A DNA stretch of 64,000 nucleotides from contig NZ_LN912999.1 in NCBI RefSeq assembly GCF_001487105.1, positions 62,001 to 126,000 on the forward strand, read 5' to 3'. The DNA is from Mediterraneibacter massiliensis. Its GTDB lineage: Bacteria > Bacillota > Clostridia > Lachnospirales > Lachnospiraceae. Below the pieces are notes generated by a model. It searched no databases. It had not been told where the DNA came from and saw nothing but the letters and a program-made list of their open reading frames with translations. Below are positions 1-8,606 of this stretch, one piece after another (position 1 is the first letter of the stretch; each line of letters starts with the position of its first letter). The translations under genes and the position numbers were made by a program.

Positions 1-2
1 CG

Positions 3-1355
3 GCTGATCAAAATATGATGATAGGCGCGGGCGTAATAGGTTTGCTGGTTGGCATGTTTTTTGCTAAAAATTTAGGCGAATATTGGGACGTTGTATTGGA
101 AGGGCTTGGCTCTAAAGTTGCTATGACAGCAGTTATGTTATGGCTGGTCGTAGGTATCTATGGAAATATCCTGAACCGAGGACAGATTGTGGAAGGTCTA
201 GTATGGCTAAGCGTGAAGATCAATGTAAGCGGCGCAGCCTTTACGGTAGCGGCATTTATCTTTGCGGCAGTATTTGCTATGGCTACAGGCTCTGGGTTTG
301 GCACTATTTCCACGATGAGCTTTATTTTGTATCCGGCAGGTATTTTGTTAGGTTCTAATCCGGCGGTTTTGGCAGGCGCGATTCTTTCAGGAGCGGCAGT
401 TGGAGATAACTTAGCGCCGGTATCTGACACTGCGATCATCGCATCTTCCAGTCAGGAGTATATGCATAAAGATGGAGTGGCGGATATTGGAAGTACTGTA
501 CGTACAAGAGCAAAATTCGTACTGATCGCGGGAGTTATCGCAGCTGTTCTGTTCTTTGTATTCGGCGGAGCCGGCGAGGCAACTGATGCGGCAGAGGCAG
601 CGGCACTTCTGAAAGAATATCAGAATCCAAAGGGACTTTTGCTCTTGATTCCGACTATTTTAGTTATTATACTTGCGGTAAAGGGAGTCAATATTTTTGC
701 GGCTCTTGGAACAGGTATTGTTGCTGCCGCTGCGATAGGTATCGCGGCAGGATTATTCCCACTTTCTGCGCTGTTTTCTTTGAAAGATGGAAAAGCAGTA
801 GGTGCGATCCCAGAAGGCGTAGCAGGCATGACAACAGTAAGTATTGTCCTGATACTTGTTGTGGCGATGGGAAATATGCTGGTAAAGAGCGGATGTATGG
901 ATACAATCGTAGACTGGATGAATGAAAAAGTGATCAAAACACCGAGAGGCGCTGAAGTGGCGATATGGCTTCTTGCTACTATCTTTGGAATTTTGATCGC
1001 AGCAATCAATACCATTGCAAATATCTGTGTTGCACCGTTTGTTAACGCAGTCGGCAAGAAAAACGGGCTGCATCCATACCGGAGAACAGAGATACTGGCG
1101 ACGACAATCTGTTCTTTCCCATTCTTCCTTCCATTTGGAGGCTGTGTGCTTCTTTTGTTAGGCGGCGTTTCATCTATGATGGATACATATCCATTCCTTC
1201 CGGAACTAGGGGCGTCTGATATGATGTTTACTACATTCTATAGTTGGGCAATTTGGATCGTTATGTTCATTGTCTGCATTATAGGATGGGGACGTTCATT
1301 TGAAGGTAAGAATGGAGAATATGTATTGGCGAAAGAGCGAAAAGAAGAAAAATAA
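3..1355 (+). CDS. NhaC-type Na+/H+ antiporter family transporter (5' partial)
   Basis: A polytopic membrane protein of the NhaC antiporter family. About 450 residues are visible, rich in hydrophobic segments, with the family-like glycine-rich stretch ATGSGFGT and the motif GDNLAPVSDTA near residues 135-145. The frame is open back to the window edge (codons for A-D-Q-N precede the first ATG at 15), so the true start probably lies upstream. It ends 16 bp before a cysteine desulfidase gene, so the two are likely cotranscribed. Family members exchange Na+ for H+, but some relatives carry organic solutes; the link to a cysteine-degrading enzyme leaves amino acid transport possible. Family call firm, substrate unknown. 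Confidence 0.85.
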   Translation, partial: ADQNMMIGAGVIGLLVGMFFAKNLGEYWDVVLEGLGSKVAMTAVMLWLVVGIYGNILNRGQIVEGLVWLSVKINVSGAAFTVAAFIFAAVFAMATGSGFGTISTMSFILYPAGILLGSNPAVLAGAILSGAAVGDNLAPVSDTAIIASSSQEYMHKDGVADIGSTVRTRAKFVLIAGVIAAVLFFVFGGAGEATDAAEAAALLKEYQNPKGLLLLIPTILVIILAVKGVNIFAALGTGIVAAAAIGIAAGLFPLSALFSLKDGKAVGAIPEGVAGMTTVSIVLILVVAMGNMLVKSGCMDTIVDWMNEKVIKTPRGAEVAIWLLATIFGILIAAINTIANICVAPFVNAVGKKNGLHPYRRTEILATTICSFPFFLPFGGCVLLLLGGVSSMMDTYPFLPELGASDMMFTTFYSWAIWIVMFIVCIIGWGRSFEGKNGEYVLAKERKEEK

Positions 1356-1371
1356 AAGGAGGAAGTAGATT

Positions 1372-2658
1372 ATGAATGAATTATCACAAATGATCAAGGA
1401 TGATATGAAGCCGGCACTTGGTGTGACAGAACCGGGCGCTATTGCGTTTGCGGTGGCAAAGGCCAGAAGCTATACAAATGGCAAGATAAAAAGGGTCAAC
1501 GTGGCGATGAACAGCGGAATGTATAAAAATGCATTTACCTGCGGCATACCAAATAGTAATGAAGTCGGCAATGTCTTTGCGGCAGCACTGGGCGCAGTTG
1601 CGGGAAATGCAGATAAAGGACTGGAATCTTTGGCAGATGTGACAGAAGCGGATAATGTAAAAGCGCAGGAAATGATAGATAAAGGAATCGTAACGGTAGA
1701 ACTGAGTGGAATTACCAGCAGAATTTTTATTGAAGCGTCAGTAGAGACAGAGGAAGCCTGTGCGGTCGTGACGATACGCGATTCTCATACAAATATTACA
1801 AAGATCACAGTAAACGGACAAATCGAACTGGAGACGGAGGACGAAAAGAAAACAGAGGAGGAAGAAGGCGAAGAAATCCATTCTATACATAAATATACGC
1901 TGCAGCAATTGTGTGATTATGCAACGACAGTAGACATTGAAGAAATACGTTTTATAGAAGAAGCATATAAAGTGAATCTGGATTTGTTCCATGAAGGCCT
2001 TTCTAATCCGAGAACTACATTTGCGAGACATTTATTAGAACTAAATAGTGGAAAAGAAGTGTCTGACAACGAGCAGGCTACTGCTTCCCTGATGTGCAAT
2101 GCGGCAATTGAAGCTAGAGTGATCGGTCTGGATAAGCCAGCTATGAGTATCACCGGATCCGGCGCTCATGGCATTATTGCGACGATGCCTTTATATGCCG
2201 CTTATAAAGTAAATGGATATACGGAAGAACAACTTCTTAGAGCCACGGCCTTAAGTTACCTTGTCTGTATGTATATCAAGGAATATTCCGGACGGCTGTC
2301 GGCATTTTGTGGTTGTGCCATTGCAGCAGGTTCAGGAATGGCGTGCGCATTGGTATATCTGCGTGGTGGTACAGTAGAGATGATGACCCATACGCTCAAT
2401 AATATGGCAAGTAGTATAACAGGTATGATATGCGACGGCGGAAATCAGGGATGTACGATGAAAGGAATCGCTGCTGTGGATGCGGCATATAAGTCTGTAG
2501 AGTTTGCTATGAAGGGAATCTACATTTCAGACGTACATGGCATTAATGGAAAGACACCGGAAGAAACGATGCGTAACATGGGGCTGATCGCTTCTCCGGG
2601 AATGGTCGGCACAGAAAAAACAATCGTGGAGATATTTGAGGATAAGCTGAAAAAATAA
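1372..2658 (+). CDS. L-cysteine desulfidase family protein (CyuA/UPF0597, serine dehydratase-like)
   Basis: A 428-residue protein of the CyuA/YhaM family, whose members break L-cysteine into pyruvate, ammonia and sulfide using an Fe-S cluster. The N-terminus DMKPALGVTEPGA is typical of the family. The C-terminal half carries cysteines in SAFCGCAIAAGSG (about residues 312-315) and in CDGGNQGC (about residues 351-358), which fit cluster ligands. A GGAGG site lies just before the ATG. It follows the NhaC-type transporter by 16 bp and is closed by a terminator at 2685, so the pair looks like one operon. Serine deaminase activity is an alternative, since the folds are related. Confidence 0.88.
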   Translation: MNELSQMIKDDMKPALGVTEPGAIAFAVAKARSYTNGKIKRVNVAMNSGMYKNAFTCGIPNSNEVGNVFAAALGAVAGNADKGLESLADVTEADNVKAQEMIDKGIVTVELSGITSRIFIEASVETEEACAVVTIRDSHTNITKITVNGQIELETEDEKKTEEEEGEEIHSIHKYTLQQLCDYATTVDIEEIRFIEEAYKVNLDLFHEGLSNPRTTFARHLLELNSGKEVSDNEQATASLMCNAAIEARVIGLDKPAMSITGSGAHGIIATMPLYAAYKVNGYTEEQLLRATALSYLVCMYIKEYSGRLSAFCGCAIAAGSGMACALVYLRGGTVEMMTHTLNNMASSITGMICDGGNQGCTMKGIAAVDAAYKSVEFAMKGIYISDVHGINGKTPEETMRNMGLIASPGMVGTEKTIVEIFEDKLKK

Positions 2659-2684
2659 ATATAAATATAGAAAGAAACAGTGAA

Positions 2685-2746
2685 AGGACTATGCGGAGAA
2701 GTTATATCCAACAGAGGATAGATTTTTCCGCAATAGTTCTTTTTTA
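2685..2746 (+). terminator. Rho-independent terminator after cysteine desulfidase
   Basis: Arms AGGACTATGCGGA (2685-2697) and TCCGCAATAGTTCT (2727-2740) pair with one bulge and are followed by a run of T. It separates the transporter/desulfidase pair from dapF. Confidence 0.8.
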
Positions 2747-2822
2747 TGTGCGGGTACTTTTTTTTTGTGAAAGATTGGTGTAAAATGACACAGTAACGAA
2801 AAAGTTTGAGGGAGAAGTCAAA

Positions 2823-3656
2823 ATGAAATTTACAAAAATGCAGGGATTGGGAAATGATTATGTATATGTCAATTGCTTTTCAGAGGAAGTGAAAGATCCG
2901 TCCGGATTGGCAAAAAAGATCAGTGACCGACATTTTGGAGTGGGGGCGGATGGGCTGATTTTGATCTGTCCTTCTAAGAAAGCGGATTTTGAGATGAAAA
3001 TGTACAATGCGGACGGTTCCCGGGGTGAGATGTGTGGAAACGGGATCCGTTGTGTCGCAAAATATGTTTATGATTATGGACTGACGGATAAAACACATAT
3101 TTCGATAGAAACGTTGGCAGGGATCAAATATCTGGATTTGACGGTGGAAGAGAAAAAGGTGGTCCTTGTAAAAGTCGATATGGGAAATCCGATTCTAGAG
3201 CCTGCTAAGATACCGGTTAAAGCAGAAGGGGAGAGCGTAATCGATGCACCTATTATCGTGAATGGAGCAGAGTATAAAATGACCTGTATATCTATGGGAA
3301 ATCCGCACGCTGTAGTTTTCTGGGATGGGGTGGATGATATGGAAATAGAAAAGATCGGTCCTTCTTTTGAAACACACGAGCGATTTCCTAATAGAGTGAA
3401 CACAGAATTTGTAGAGGTATTGGACAGAAAGACGGTTAAAATGCGTGTTTGGGAGAGGGGCTCAGGGGAAACGCTTGCCTGCGGGACAGGTGCCTGTGCA
3501 GTTGCGGTGGCGTGTATATTAAATGGCAGGACAGAGGATATGGTGTGCGTAAAGCTTCTCGGAGGAGATCTGTTGATCCGGTGGGACAGAGAGAAAAATA
3601 TCGTCTATATGACCGGTCCGGCAGAGGTAGTGTTTGATGGAGAATGGAATGAATAG
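2823..3656 (+). CDS. dapF: Diaminopimelate epimerase
   Basis: A 277-residue cytoplasmic enzyme that converts LL-diaminopimelate to the meso form, the precursor of lysine and of the peptidoglycan cross-link residue. Both catalytic cysteines are visible: Cys71 in MCGNGIRC and Cys220 in LACGTGACA. The N-terminus FTKMQGLGNDYVYV is typical and the length matches the family. The start has a GGGAGAAG site 6-7 bases upstream. It stands alone between a terminator and a tRNA cluster. It agrees with the DAP-type MurE later in the window. Confidence 0.98.
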   Translation: MKFTKMQGLGNDYVYVNCFSEEVKDPSGLAKKISDRHFGVGADGLILICPSKKADFEMKMYNADGSRGEMCGNGIRCVAKYVYDYGLTDKTHISIETLAGIKYLDLTVEEKKVVLVKVDMGNPILEPAKIPVKAEGESVIDAPIIVNGAEYKMTCISMGNPHAVVFWDGVDDMEIEKIGPSFETHERFPNRVNTEFVEVLDRKTVKMRVWERGSGETLACGTGACAVAVACILNGRTEDMVCVKLLGGDLLIRWDREKNIVYMTGPAEVVFDGEWNE

Positions 3657-3717
3657 GGATAGAATATTCAGAAAAATATACATTTTAAAAGTCATTTAAA
3701 GAAATTTTAAAAAGTAC

Positions 3718-3745
3718 TTGATTTTTTTAGAGAGTCTGCTATAAT
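3718..3745 (+). promoter_or_regulatory. Promoter of the tRNA-Gln/tRNA-Pro unit
   Basis: TTGATT (3718-3723), a 16-base spacer and a perfect TATAAT (3740-3745) lie 40 bases before tRNA-Gln, in an AT-rich tract. Confidence 0.75.
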
Positions 3746-3784
3746 AACGTTGTTGCGTCCGACAAGGACAGAAAACAACAGTGT

Positions 3785-3855
3785 TGCGGATTGGTGTAAT
3801 GGCAGCACAGCAGACTCTGACTCTGTTAGTAGAGGTTCGAGTCCTCTATCCGTAG
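3785..3855 (+). tRNA. tRNA-Gln (anticodon CTG)
   Basis: A full cloverleaf can be drawn. The acceptor arms TGCGGAT (3785-3791) and ATCCGTA (3848-3854) pair. The anticodon stem GCAGA/TCTGT encloses loop CTCTGAC with anticodon CTG. The T arm is AGAGG-TTCGAGT-CCTCT. The discriminator is G and CCA is not encoded. Confidence 0.95.
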
Positions 3856-3884
3856 TTAAGAATCTGCTATATGCAGATTCTTAA
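3856..3884 (+). terminator. Perfect 12-bp hairpin between the two tRNAs
   Basis: TTAAGAATCTGC (3856-3867) and GCAGATTCTTAA (3873-3884) form a perfect stem with a 5-base loop, starting at the first base after tRNA-Gln. The T run after it is short (TTTC), so it may be a weak terminator or a processing signal. Confidence 0.5.
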
Positions 3885-3917
3885 TTTCACTTTATGAGTA
3901 GAAAGAAAATAAAGCTT

Positions 3918-3991
<74 letters not shown>

Positions 3992-4030
3992 TTTGAAAAG
4001 GGGCTGTGAAAAAAGCATAGCCTAAAAACA

Positions 4031-4075
4031 AAGAAGGACCATGGGTCAAAAATAAGCCCAAGGTCCTTCTTTTGT
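4031..4075 (+). terminator. Hairpin terminator inside the left end of the IS
   Basis: AAGAAGGACC-a-TGGG (4031-4045) pairs with CCCA-a-GGTCCTTCTT (4057-4071), followed by TTTG. It lies between the tRNA unit and the transposase start, so it should stop outside transcription from reading into the transposase, and it may also end the tRNA transcript. Confidence 0.75.
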
Positions 4076-4092
4076 GTTAAAATTAACTTGTG

Positions 4093-5667
4093 ATGATAAT
4101 TATTAACAAGTCTAATTCTAACGCAAAACAGGCAGTTTTGCCAATACTTATTTCGGATTATCTGGATATCTGTGATCCAGTGCTGACATTTGACCGTTTT
4201 ATGGAGGAAATGGATTTGGAGAAATATCTGAAAAGGATCCCGAAACACTATACGGGAAGACTCAGATACAACCCGGTCAGCATGCTGAAAACAGTCTTAT
4301 TCGGATTTATGGCAAACGGGTATATCTCACTACGGGAACTGGAAGACAGTTGTAAGGTGAATCTTCGCTTCATGTACCTTATGGATCATGAAACCCCGTC
4401 TTATAGGACATTCGGCTACTTTATCAACGAAGTGCTCGGAGATTCTATCGAAGAGATATTTAACGATATCAACCGGAAGATCTTTGAAACAGAACATGTG
4501 GATCTGCAGCATCTGTATATCGACGGTTCCAAATTTGAAGCAAATGCAAACAAATATTCCTGGGTATGGAAAAAGGCAACCGAGAAGTCCAGATACCGCT
4601 TGTTTGATAGGATTACGAAACTTCTGCAGGAGATCAATGAAGAGATTGCTTATACTGGGACAAGGCTCTGTATCAATACGGAGTATGCACCGGAATACCT
4701 AAAGGAGGCCGTCGGCAAATATGCTCAGATGTGGCAGATAGACGAAACCACATTTGTACATGGCCGTGGCCATCATAAATCGATGCAGCAGCGTCACTAT
4801 GAGAAGCTGATGGAATATGCGGAAAAATTGGAAGAATATGTGGAGAAAATCCATATATGCGGAGAAGGGCGGAACAGCTATTCCAAGACGGACCATTCCG
4901 CAACATTTATGCGTATCAAGACAGATTATATGGGAAATGATCAGCTGCTTCCTGCCTATAATGTCCAGATCGGTGTTGCAGATGAATATATAGCAGTAGT
5001 AGAGGTGAATCAATACCGCAGCGACATGGACTGCTTTGTGCCGCTGATGGACAAGTTCAAAGATATTTATGGATTCTATCCGAAATATCCTGTTGCAGAT
5101 GCCGGCTACGGTTCCTACAACAATTACATTTTTTGTGAGCAGAATGAAATGGAAAAGTATATGAAGTTTCCAATGTTCAAGAAGGAAACAACGGATAAGA
5201 AATATCAGGAAGGCCCATTCAGAGCAGCCAACTTTCCGATTGGCGAAGATGGAATGATGCGGTGCCCGAATGGAAAAGCCTTTCACTTGCAGTATCGCCA
5301 AAATGTAAAAGGGAATGCATACGGCAGACAGGAAGAAGTGTATCAATGCGAAGACTGTAGCGGATGTCCGTATGCAGAGAAGTGTAAAAAGACAGATAAG
5401 AACCGTACGGTGCGGGTCAATCGAGAACTCACAGCCATGCACCGTGAAGTGATAGAAAATCTGGAAAGCATCCAGGGAGCACTGCTCAGGATGAACCGTT
5501 CGATACAGGCGGAAGGAACATTCGGTATTATGAAGAATGATCGATGGTATAAGCGAATCGTACGAAGAGGAATAGAATCGGTTCGGCTGGAAGTATTTCT
5601 GGTTTCTATTGGACAGAATCTCTATAAATTTCACAACAAAAAGATAAGGTCTGCAGCCGCCGCATAA
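4093..5667 (+). CDS. IS1182-family DDE transposase
   Basis: A full-length transposase of about 524 residues. The N-terminal DUF772-type region (RYNPVSMLKTVLFGFM, about residues 55-75) precedes a split DDE catalytic core: D in HLYIDGSKFEAN, D in YPVADAGYG, and E in QAEGTFGIMKN. A cysteine cluster (CEDCSGCPYAEKC) lies near residue 425, as is usual in the family. No good ribosome binding site is seen. GTG at 4090 and ATG at 4093 are in the same frame, so the start is uncertain by one codon. The stem at 4031-4071 may limit expression. No frameshift was found, so it may be active. Confidence 0.93.
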   Translation: MIIINKSNSNAKQAVLPILISDYLDICDPVLTFDRFMEEMDLEKYLKRIPKHYTGRLRYNPVSMLKTVLFGFMANGYISLRELEDSCKVNLRFMYLMDHETPSYRTFGYFINEVLGDSIEEIFNDINRKIFETEHVDLQHLYIDGSKFEANANKYSWVWKKATEKSRYRLFDRITKLLQEINEEIAYTGTRLCINTEYAPEYLKEAVGKYAQMWQIDETTFVHGRGHHKSMQQRHYEKLMEYAEKLEEYVEKIHICGEGRNSYSKTDHSATFMRIKTDYMGNDQLLPAYNVQIGVADEYIAVVEVNQYRSDMDCFVPLMDKFKDIYGFYPKYPVADAGYGSYNNYIFCEQNEMEKYMKFPMFKKETTDKKYQEGPFRAANFPIGEDGMMRCPNGKAFHLQYRQNVKGNAYGRQEEVYQCEDCSGCPYAEKCKKTDKNRTVRVNRELTAMHREVIENLESIQGALLRMNRSIQAEGTFGIMKNDRWYKRIVRRGIESVRLEVFLVSIGQNLYKFHNKKIRSAAAA

Positions 5668-5751
5668 GCCATTCAATCATTAGACTTATGGGGGGTAAGG
5701 GGGAGTTATACGCATTTTTAGAAAAAAATGTGCTTATGTATAAAAAGAGGA

Positions 5752-5794
5752 CTGTGAAAAAATGATTTCTCATTTTTTCACAGCCCCTTTTTTT
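5752..5794 (+). terminator. Terminator built on the right inverted repeat of the IS
   Basis: CTGTGAAAAAATGA (5752-5765) and TCATTTTTTCACAG (5770-5783) form a perfect 14-bp stem with a TTTC loop, followed by CCCC and seven T. The right arm doubles as the terminal inverted repeat, so transposase transcription should end at the element boundary. Confidence 0.8.
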
Positions 5795-5933
5795 GTCTGT
5801 AGAGATAGAGAAGATTACAGAATTTTACAAAAGTTATTTTTCTCTTTCTTTTCTGTGCATAAAATGATATAATCTATCAAGACTGATTAAAAAATATCAA
5901 AAAAAGTAGAAAAGAAAGGAATGGAAACAATTT

Positions 5934-7814
5934 ATGCAAAAGAATAAGACGGAATTTAAACCATATATTCCGGCGGAAAAAGTTGTTCCCGAATTTACCG
6001 TAACATCTATCCTGATCGGTATTCTTCTGGCTATCGTATTCGGGGCGGCAAATGCTTATCTGGGACTTCGCGTTGGTATGACAGTATCAGCGTCTATTCC
6101 TGCGGCTGTTATTTCCATGGGAATCGTGCGTGTGATACTGCGCAGAGATTCGATCCTGGAAAACAATATGGTACAGACGATAGGGTCTGCAGGAGAATCT
6201 GTAGCGGCGGGAGCTATTTTTACACTGCCTGCTCTGTTTTTGTGGGCAGAAGAAGGGAAAATAGATACACCTAGTATATTGACGATCTTTTTGGTAGCCT
6301 TTGTAGGCGGTATCCTTGGAGTATGTTTTATGGTACCTCTGCGTCAGGCATTGATCGTAGAAGAACATGGAACACTTCCATTTCCGGAAGGAACAGCCTG
6401 TGCGGAAGTTCTTCTCGCTGGAGAAGAAGGGGGAAGCAAGGCGGGGACTGTATTTGCCGGACTTGGAATCGCGGCGGCATATAAGTTTATCGCAGATGGT
6501 TTTAAGCTTTTTCCAAGTGAGATTGGATATGATTTTAAGGGATATGCAGGTTCTCATATAGGAATACAGGTACTGCCTGCTCTGGCTGGTGTAGGCTATA
6601 TATGTGGTCCGAAGATTTCCAGTTATATGCTTGCGGGAGGAACATTGAGCTGGTTTGTGCTGATGCCGATGATCGCGTTGTTTGGAGCAGGAGCGACAAT
6701 CTTCCCGGCGACAAAGTCTATCAGCGAACTGCTTCCATCAGATTTGTGGGGAAGTTATATTAAATATATTGGAGCAGGAGCAGTGGCGGCAGGTGGTATC
6801 ATCAGCCTTGTAAAAAGTTTTCCGCTTATCATTCGTACATTTAAACAGGCCATGGCGAGCATGTCCAATAATAAAAATAAATCGGATCTTCCTCGTACAC
6901 AGCAGGATATTCCGATGCCGATCCTGCTGGTGATGATTCTTGTCATCGCAATTGCAATCTGGCTGCTTCCGGCATTTCCGGTAAGCCCGATCGGAGCGCT
7001 TGTAGTTGTAGTGTTTGGCTTTTTCTTTGCGACTGTGTCTTCCCGTATGGTGGGACTGATCGGTTCTTCCAATAATCCGGTTTCCGGGATGGCGATCGCG
7101 ACACTGATCATTGCGACACTGCTTTTAAAAGCAACAGGAACAGACGGTACAACAGGTATGGTAGGAGCTATTGCGATCGGCGGCATCATCTGTGTCATTG
7201 CTGCAATTGCCGGCGATTGTTCACAGGACTTAAAGACAGGCTTCATTGTCGGAGCTACGCCAAAGAAACAACAGATTGGCGAGATGGTAGGTGTACTGGC
7301 CTCCTCTGTTACGATCGGTTTTGTCCTGTATTTATTAAATGCTGCATGGAAATATGGATCTGACCAGATACCTGCGCCGCAGGCAACGATGATGAAAATG
7401 CTGGTAGAAGGGATTATGAATGCAGAACTGCCTTGGGGACTGATCCTGGTGGGTGTATGTATCGCCATCGTAGTCGAGATCGTGAAAATCCCAGTTCTTC
7501 CGTTTGCGGTTGGTATGTATTTGCCGTTTAGTTTAAGCGCTGGTATCATGGCCGGCGGAGCTGTGCGTTATCTCGTTGAGCGCCGCAAGGGAAGTGAAGA
7601 AGAAAAGAAGAAACGTGTGGACAAAGGTCTGCTGTTTACATCTGGTATGATCGCAGGAGAAGGCATCGTAGGAATCATACTTGCTGCATTGGCGGTTCTG
7701 AAAGTGGATTCTAAGATCATACTGCCTTTTGCACTGCCGCAGGTTGGAAGCTTTATTATCTTCTTTGTACTTCTGGCGGGACTTTATATGTTGTGTGTAA
7801 AAAAGGAAAAATAA
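5934..7814 (+). CDS. OPT-family oligopeptide transporter
   Basis: A 626-residue membrane protein of the oligopeptide transporter (OPT) superfamily, with about 14-16 hydrophobic segments. The N-terminus EFTVTSILIGILLAIVFGAA and the segment GEMVGVLASS are typical of the bacterial branch, as is LPFPEGTACAEVL near residues 148-160. Such proteins import peptides or metal chelates driven by the proton gradient. The ATG has a GAAAGGA site 9-12 bases upstream, and a TATAAT box lies at 5868-5873. Translation ends at a hairpin before the PqqD-like gene. The substrate cannot be told from sequence. Confidence 0.92.
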   Translation: MQKNKTEFKPYIPAEKVVPEFTVTSILIGILLAIVFGAANAYLGLRVGMTVSASIPAAVISMGIVRVILRRDSILENNMVQTIGSAGESVAAGAIFTLPALFLWAEEGKIDTPSILTIFLVAFVGGILGVCFMVPLRQALIVEEHGTLPFPEGTACAEVLLAGEEGGSKAGTVFAGLGIAAAYKFIADGFKLFPSEIGYDFKGYAGSHIGIQVLPALAGVGYICGPKISSYMLAGGTLSWFVLMPMIALFGAGATIFPATKSISELLPSDLWGSYIKYIGAGAVAAGGIISLVKSFPLIIRTFKQAMASMSNNKNKSDLPRTQQDIPMPILLVMILVIAIAIWLLPAFPVSPIGALVVVVFGFFFATVSSRMVGLIGSSNNPVSGMAIATLIIATLLLKATGTDGTTGMVGAIAIGGIICVIAAIAGDCSQDLKTGFIVGATPKKQQIGEMVGVLASSVTIGFVLYLLNAAWKYGSDQIPAPQATMMKMLVEGIMNAELPWGLILVGVCIAIVVEIVKIPVLPFAVGMYLPFSLSAGIMAGGAVRYLVERRKGSEEEKKKRVDKGLLFTSGMIAGEGIVGIILAALAVLKVDSKIILPFALPQVGSFIIFFVLLAGLYMLCVKKEK

Positions 7815-7845
7815 AAGGATCTTTTTAAGAAGATCTGTGTAAGAT

Positions 7846-7870
7846 ACAGCCTGTTTTCGCAGGCTGTTTC
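7846..7870 (+). terminator. Hairpin terminator after the OPT gene
   Basis: ACAGCCTG (7846-7853) and CAGGCTGT (7860-7867) pair around a 6-base loop and run into TTTC. Termination may be partial because the T run is short. Confidence 0.55.
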
Positions 7871-7894
7871 TTGCATTGTCAGGAGGTATTGAGA

Positions 7895-8251
7895 TTGAAA
7901 AAGGGAAAAGATCAAAATTATCTGGATTTTGTGCCGGTCAAGAACGCAGAGATCGAATATCATATGGATGAAAAGGGGAAAGTAACTCTGTTGATCGAGT
8001 GGAAAGGGTTTTATGCAAAAATTGCACAGAAGTTTTTTCATCGTCCGCGGGTCAGCGAAATTGATATGGATGATTACGGCAGTTTTGTGTGGAACTTGAT
8101 AGATGGCGAAAAAGATGTGCATGAAATTTCGCTGGAATTGGAAAAAAAATTTCCCAAAATGGAAAAGACACTTTCAAGATTGATCAAATTTATGGAAATA
8201 CTGAAAGATCGCCATTTAATCTTCTGGAAAGGGGAAAAAAAGAAAGCATGA
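7895..8251 (+). CDS. PqqD-like protein
   Basis: A 118-residue protein resembling the PqqD family, a winged-helix fold that binds leader peptides in peptide-modification pathways. The core runs from about residue 40 to 110: a basic segment FFHRPRVSEIDMDDYGSFVW, then LIDGEKDVHEIS and a C-terminal helix pair. The start is TTG at 7895, chosen because AGGAGG (7881-7886) sits 8 bases before it. An in-frame TTG at 7871 lies before this site and is less likely. It overlaps the next gene by 4 bases (ATGA), so the two are translationally coupled. No radical SAM enzyme or precursor peptide is nearby, so its partner is unknown. Confidence 0.72.
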   Translation: MKKGKDQNYLDFVPVKNAEIEYHMDEKGKVTLLIEWKGFYAKIAQKFFHRPRVSEIDMDDYGSFVWNLIDGEKDVHEISLELEKKFPKMEKTLSRLIKFMEILKDRHLIFWKGEKKKA

Positions 8252-8595
8252 TGCATTATATTCCATATATTTTATTGTTTGCCGCAGCTGCAGCCGTAAT
8301 CTATGCATGGGGACTCTGGCGTTCTATGCGCCAGCAGCAGGATCTGTCCAATCTGCTTTCTGCCAAAGGAGTTGCCAAAATAAAAAAAGCGTTGAGAAGA
8401 AAGGGGCCTATGTCGGCAGAAGAGTTGGAAGAGATCGTGGAAGGACTGACGGCGAGCCAGCCCTTCAGTAGAGAGAGGATAAAAGTAACAGATAAAAAAG
8501 CATTTTTATCTTCTATCCTTCCCTATATGATCAAGCAGCGGATGATCACCGAAGAAAAAGAAGGTATGGTTGTCAAATACCATATCAGACGGTGA
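8248..8595 (+). CDS. Small membrane-anchored protein of unknown function
   Basis: A 115-residue protein I do not recognise. Residues 5-23 form one hydrophobic segment rich in alanine (LLFAAAAAVIYAWGLW), so it is probably held in the membrane by its N-terminus. The rest is charged and helical, and residues 45-113 could form a winged-helix-like fold (KIKKALRRKGPMSAEELEEIV, then MITEEKEGMVVKYHI). The start overlaps the stop of the PqqD-like gene by 4 bases, so both proteins are probably made together. It ends 11 bases from the stop of the convergent pepD. Confidence 0.65.
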   Translation: MMHYIPYILLFAAAAAVIYAWGLWRSMRQQQDLSNLLSAKGVAKIKKALRRKGPMSAEELEEIVEGLTASQPFSRERIKVTDKKAFLSSILPYMIKQRMITEEKEGMVVKYHIRR

Positions 8596-8606
8596 TCTGT
8601 GCATAT

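Larger units (their letters stand above)
4000..5787 (+). mobile_element. Complete IS1182-family insertion sequence
   Basis: A 1,788-bp element bounded by inverted repeats GGGGCTGTGAAAAAA (4000-4014) and TTTTTTCACAGCCCC (5773-5787). The repeats extend to 19 bp if the flanking AAAA/TTTT are counted, which blurs the exact ends and any target duplication. One intact transposase fills the element. Hairpins sit just inside each end (4031-4071 and 5752-5783). It landed next to tRNA-Pro without damaging it. Confidence 0.9.

Noticed and set aside
4699..5676. 325-codon frame on the minus strand
   Set aside because: It is the shadow of the transposase gene; no ribosome site and no family match.
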